The position numbers and the translations under genes were made by a program. Below are positions 61,882 to 64,000 of a stretch of DNA of 64,000 nt, piece by piece. The number at the start of each line of letters is the position of its first letter. Position 1 is the stretch's first letter. The stretch comes from Sulfopaludibacter sp035606355. Its GTDB lineage: Bacteria > Acidobacteriota > Terriglobia > Bryobacterales > Bryobacteraceae. The stretch covers positions 22,722-86,721 of the forward strand of contig DATNFO010000055.1 in assembly GCA_035606355.1 (NCBI GenBank), read 5' to 3'. The notes beneath the pieces were generated by a model. That model saw only the letters and a program-made list of their open reading frames with translations, ran no database searches and had not been told where the DNA came from.

Positions 61882-62142
61882 ATGAGGCTGCGCAGCCATA
61901 CTGGGGCAATGCGCCGACTGCTCGCTGTATTTCATCGGGAAGACGCGGGCCAGAGCCTCGTTGAATATACGCTCCTCATCGCCTTCGGCGTGTGCCTTGT
62001 GTTCGGGCTGACGGGTTACTTTCACGAGGCCCTTGCAGGGATTACGGCCTTGACGAGCTCTAACTCAGAGCAGCGTCTTCGGCATCCGATCAAGGTGGCC
62101 ACTGAAAGCCGCCCTGCCGCCGAACTGCAATACTGTCCATAG
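61882..62142 (+). CDS. Flp-type pilin-like small membrane protein
   Basis: 86 residues from ATG 61882 (AGGA 9 bases upstream; ATG 61909 is an alternative). The core FHREDAGQSLVEYTLLIAFG, then VCLVFGLTGYFHEALAGITA, matches the Flp/Fap pilin pattern: a short leader, a Gly followed by Q-SLVEY (the conserved Glu at +5), and one long hydrophobic helix. Such pilins are cut by a TadV-like peptidase and assemble adhesive pili. No tad genes are in the window. The tail after the helix is longer and polar. The next small gene starts 1 base after its stop. Confidence 0.75.
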   Translation: MRLRSHTGAMRRLLAVFHREDAGQSLVEYTLLIAFGVCLVFGLTGYFHEALAGITALTSSNSEQRLRHPIKVATESRPAAELQYCP

Positions 62143-62143
62143 T

Positions 62144-62392
62144 ATGCGCGAGCGCCACAAGCTGGAAGCTGACTTCGAGGGATTGCGCCTCGTCGTCGCA
62201 TCCGACACGGTCCACTGGCAGGTGTTCGTCTACGACGTTGAAAACTGCGAAGTGCTCCACGCATGCCAACGAATCAGCATCCACGCTGCGAAACACGCTG
62301 CCGTCGAATTCGCAGCCGCCTATCGCTTCGGTCCACGCAACGACTTGGAACCGGACGCGATTTCGACGAGGTTAGCGTGGGAGACGGTATAG
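62144..62392 (+). CDS. Small protein of unknown function
   Basis: 82 residues from ATG 62144, immediately after the pilin stop. The sequence HKLEADFEGLRLVVASDTVH, WQVFVYDVENCEVLHACQRI, HAAKHAAVEFAAAYRFG has a balanced composition and alternating strand/helix pattern, which makes it a credible protein. No signal peptide or recognised domain. Linked to the pilin gene by spacing only. Confidence 0.55.
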   Translation: MRERHKLEADFEGLRLVVASDTVHWQVFVYDVENCEVLHACQRISIHAAKHAAVEFAAAYRFGPRNDLEPDAISTRLAWETV

Positions 62393-62416
62393 GGCGCCAG
62401 AACGAGCCGCACGTTG

Positions 62417-62638
62417 ATGTTGAAGGCGTGTGATACCCTATCGTTCTTCGATGGCATCACGGTCCCCCGTTGCTCTGAATGTGATCGGCTTACGTATCAT
62501 GGCCGAAGATTGAGCCAATCACTGTCGGAGATCGAAGAAGAGATGAACGAAACCGTCAAGTGCCGGGACTACGACACGCTTCTTCAACTGGCAGCTAAGG
62601 CGGAGCGCCTTCTGGCTGGAATGGATGCCGCCAAATAA
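62417..62638 (+). CDS. Small protein of unknown function with one CxxC pair
   Basis: 73 residues from ATG 62417 (TTG 62414 is in frame). It contains TVPRCSECDRLTYHGR, one Cys pair that might bind metal with another subunit, then an acidic helix (LSQSLSEIEEEMNETVKCRD) and LLQLAAKAERLLAGMDA. Small open frames with this look follow the pilin gene on the same strand. No family recognised. Confidence 0.5.
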   Translation: MLKACDTLSFFDGITVPRCSECDRLTYHGRRLSQSLSEIEEEMNETVKCRDYDTLLQLAAKAERLLAGMDAAK

Positions 62639-62809
62639 ACCATCAAGCGGCACGCCGATTCCCATCATGGAACACAGCCTGCCGGAGCAGTTCCGGCACG
62701 CGAAAAACCGAAATAGCGGGTATTGATTCCTCAATACCCGCATCTGATCCATGACGCTCCCGCAAAGCAGTTGCGAGGCACCCGCTCGCCTGCGTGCTGC
62801 AATGAACTC

Positions 62810-62998
62810 ATGTCGGAAGCCAAGGAAAAGCTGACTGCCTATATCTGCGAGTGCGGGAAGCGATCAACCTTCCTAAAAAGCGCCACGGCTAAGGAGGGAA
62901 CGGTAAGGCTCGCCAAATGCGAATGCGGACGGCAGATCCTCGCGCGCTTCGGTTCAATCTACTCGCTGCCGCCACAAGCCAATCGCGCCCCGTGCTGA
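62810..62998 (+). CDS. Small zinc-ribbon-like protein
   Basis: 62 residues from ATG 62810; the frame opens earlier (62723) but the first part is not protein-like. LTAYICECGKRSTFLKSATA and VRLAKCECGRQILARFG contain two CECG units about 25 residues apart, the spacing of a one-zinc ribbon. Probably cytoplasmic; function unknown. Confidence 0.5.
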   Translation: MSEAKEKLTAYICECGKRSTFLKSATAKEGTVRLAKCECGRQILARFGSIYSLPPQANRAPC

Positions 62999-63061
62999 TA
63001 CCCGCGTTCTAGCGTCGGCGCACCCCACAACAGACCAAATTGCAAGCAGGATTTCGCCTCG

Positions 63062-63250
63062 TATGATGGGGAGATCGAACGCTCAAACAAGAGCGCGCGG
63101 CACTTGCAAGAACAGTTGCGCGGGAATCTGGAAGACGCCAAGCTTCAATACCTCGAAAACAGAACGCCGGGCAGCAAAGGGGAGTACCTGCGTGCTCTCC
63201 GAGAATTGACCCAACACGTTATGGCGAACTGCGGCAGGCTGAAATCGTAA
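63062..63250 (+). CDS. Possible small helical protein without a clear start
   Basis: An open frame ending at TAA 63248 reads DGEIERSNKSARHLQEQLRG, NLEDAKLQYLENRTPGSKGE, YLRALRELTQHVMANCGRLK. The composition is that of a genuine amphipathic helical protein, but no ATG, GTG or TTG lies upstream in frame within the credible part. It may be the 3' end of a broken gene. The remaining bases between 62999 and 63692 show nothing recognisable. Confidence 0.3.
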   Translation, partial: YDGEIERSNKSARHLQEQLRGNLEDAKLQYLENRTPGSKGEYLRALRELTQHVMANCGRLKS

Positions 63251-63676
63251 TGCTGGTCGCCGGGGCCCCCATCCGATCCCCGAACGCCGCGGTAATCCTC
63301 TGCTACGGAATGAGCCGGCATACTGTCTTGAGGAGCAGTTCCGGTACATCGGTTTTCCCCAGAGTAGCTGCAGCGCCGAATAACTCAGCCGCTCGAACCA
63401 TCGATCCGCGGTGCTCTTGGGCTGCGGACTCCGGCGTTCCGAAGTGGCGAACCTTAGCACCCTACGGGGCTACTGCGCGCGCACGACGGATAGCTTGTCG
63501 TTTCTTAGACATGATCCGCAGCAAAATCGGTAACTAGTGGCACACGCCGACGCTGGGCCGGCCGTCGGGATGAAGGCAACTCTGTCCAGGCGATACTGGA
63601 CAAAATGACTACGATCGCGCGCAAACGTCGCGCGTCGCGGTCTGCACGACTGCGCTATTTCAGGGCGCAGCCGACG

Positions 63677-63682
63677 TATAAT
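63677..63682 (+). promoter_or_regulatory. -10 box (TATAAT) before the window-end gene
   Basis: TATAAT ends 10 bases before the ATG at 63693, the same close spacing as at the kinase and Tat-protein genes. GGGAG also lies just before the ATG, so either leaderless or short-leader initiation is possible. Confidence 0.45.
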
Positions 63683-63692
63683 CACGGGAGTC

Positions 63693-64000
63693 ATGGCGCC
63701 CGGTTCACCCATTAGCCTTGCTGTTATCGAGGGATACCTTCAATGCAAATACCTTGGCGCACTTCGGCTGGGCGGCCGCAGTGAGTCGTCTGACTACCTC
63801 GCAACTTTAGAAGAACGGCGGCGCCTGGTTGAGAGCGCATTGTGCACGAGGGTTGGCCACATCGCTCGCGGAATCGCCCTCACGCGCGAACAGCTTGTGC
63901 GTGGAGAGGATCTGATCATCGGCGCGCGGTTGGTTAGTGATGGCACTTCGATTGAGTATCCCGGATTGCAGCGAGTACGCGGCGGTTCCGCACTCGGTGG
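63693..64000 (+). CDS. N terminus of a RecB-like nuclease-family protein (3' end outside window)
   Basis: The frame is open from ATG 63693 to the window end (about 102 codons). It begins with a short strand and helix leading to GYLQCKYLGALRLGGRSESS, then TLEERRRLVESALC, LTREQLVRGEDLIIGARLVS and IEYPGLQRVRGG. The helix with Cys and Lys followed by a Gly-rich turn resembles the start of the TM0106-type RecB-like nuclease proteins, whose catalytic motifs lie further downstream. The assignment is tentative because only the first part is visible. Confidence 0.5.
   Translation, partial: MAPGSPISLAVIEGYLQCKYLGALRLGGRSESSDYLATLEERRRLVESALCTRVGHIARGIALTREQLVRGEDLIIGARLVSDGTSIEYPGLQRVRGGSALG

Overview
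The window is GC-rich bacterial DNA that looks like an Acidobacteriota genome of the Bryobacterales/Solibacter type. The pointers are three genes of the TIGR03435 family, three secreted proteins ending in the Solibacter-type C-terminal domain TIGR03437, an Oar-like TonB-dependent receptor plus the 3' end of another, a PEP-CTERM protein, and an ECF sigma factor placed beside a Hanks-type kinase with a long C-terminal sensor region. This assignment comes from recognised families, not from a database search.

Layout. 1-8.8 kb: end of a TonB-dependent receptor, an ABC-F ATPase, a nucleotidyltransferase-like/phosphoesterase pair, and an ECF sigma factor and a Ser/Thr kinase separated by a convergent PEP-CTERM gene. 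8.9-15.3 kb: an intact RND efflux operon on the minus strand (tetR, fusion lipoprotein, AcrB-like pump, outer-membrane factor) in which every gene abuts or overlaps the next. 15.4-25.8 kb: a Tat-exported carbohydrate-active-like protein, a coupled pair of secreted proteins (the second with HEAT repeats and a lipoprotein-like front), a short-chain dehydrogenase, and a TIGR03435 protein with an esterase. 25.9-31.4 kb: three tandem secreted beta-propeller proteins sharing TIGR03437; the third is split by a one-base deletion.

31.4-41.1 kb is an accessory, decaying stretch. It has a small zinc-ribbon gene with an in-frame TGA, two small exported proteins, wreckage of a group 1h-like (high-affinity) [NiFe] hydrogenase (small and large subunit), a CRISPR-repeat-like remnant exactly where the large subunit is cut off, a tight ArsR/SRPBCC four-gene operon, an IS21 remnant, a complete IS630 element inside a TIGR03435 gene, the 3' half of a tRNA-Asn (likely attachment site), and a frameshifted fragment.

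41.1-56.8 kb is again intact: a seven-heme cytochrome with TPR repeats, then a plant-polysaccharide locus. In the latter an Oar-like TonB receptor faces five minus-strand secreted glycosidases (two GH43, GH51, GH5-like, GH51) that together fit arabinan/arabinoxylan breakdown. A secreted 5'-nucleotidase-like phosphoesterase follows. 56.8-64 kb is mixed: a mono-heme cytochrome, a dead LigD ligase fragment, a porin whose start is lost beside an IS66 remnant, a third TIGR03435 gene, a Flp-type pilin with small unknown genes, and the start of a RecB-like nuclease running off the window. Intergenic regions carry perfect hairpins, some with a shared covarying core, and several genes have a TATAAT box only 7-12 bases before the start codon, suggesting leaderless mRNAs.
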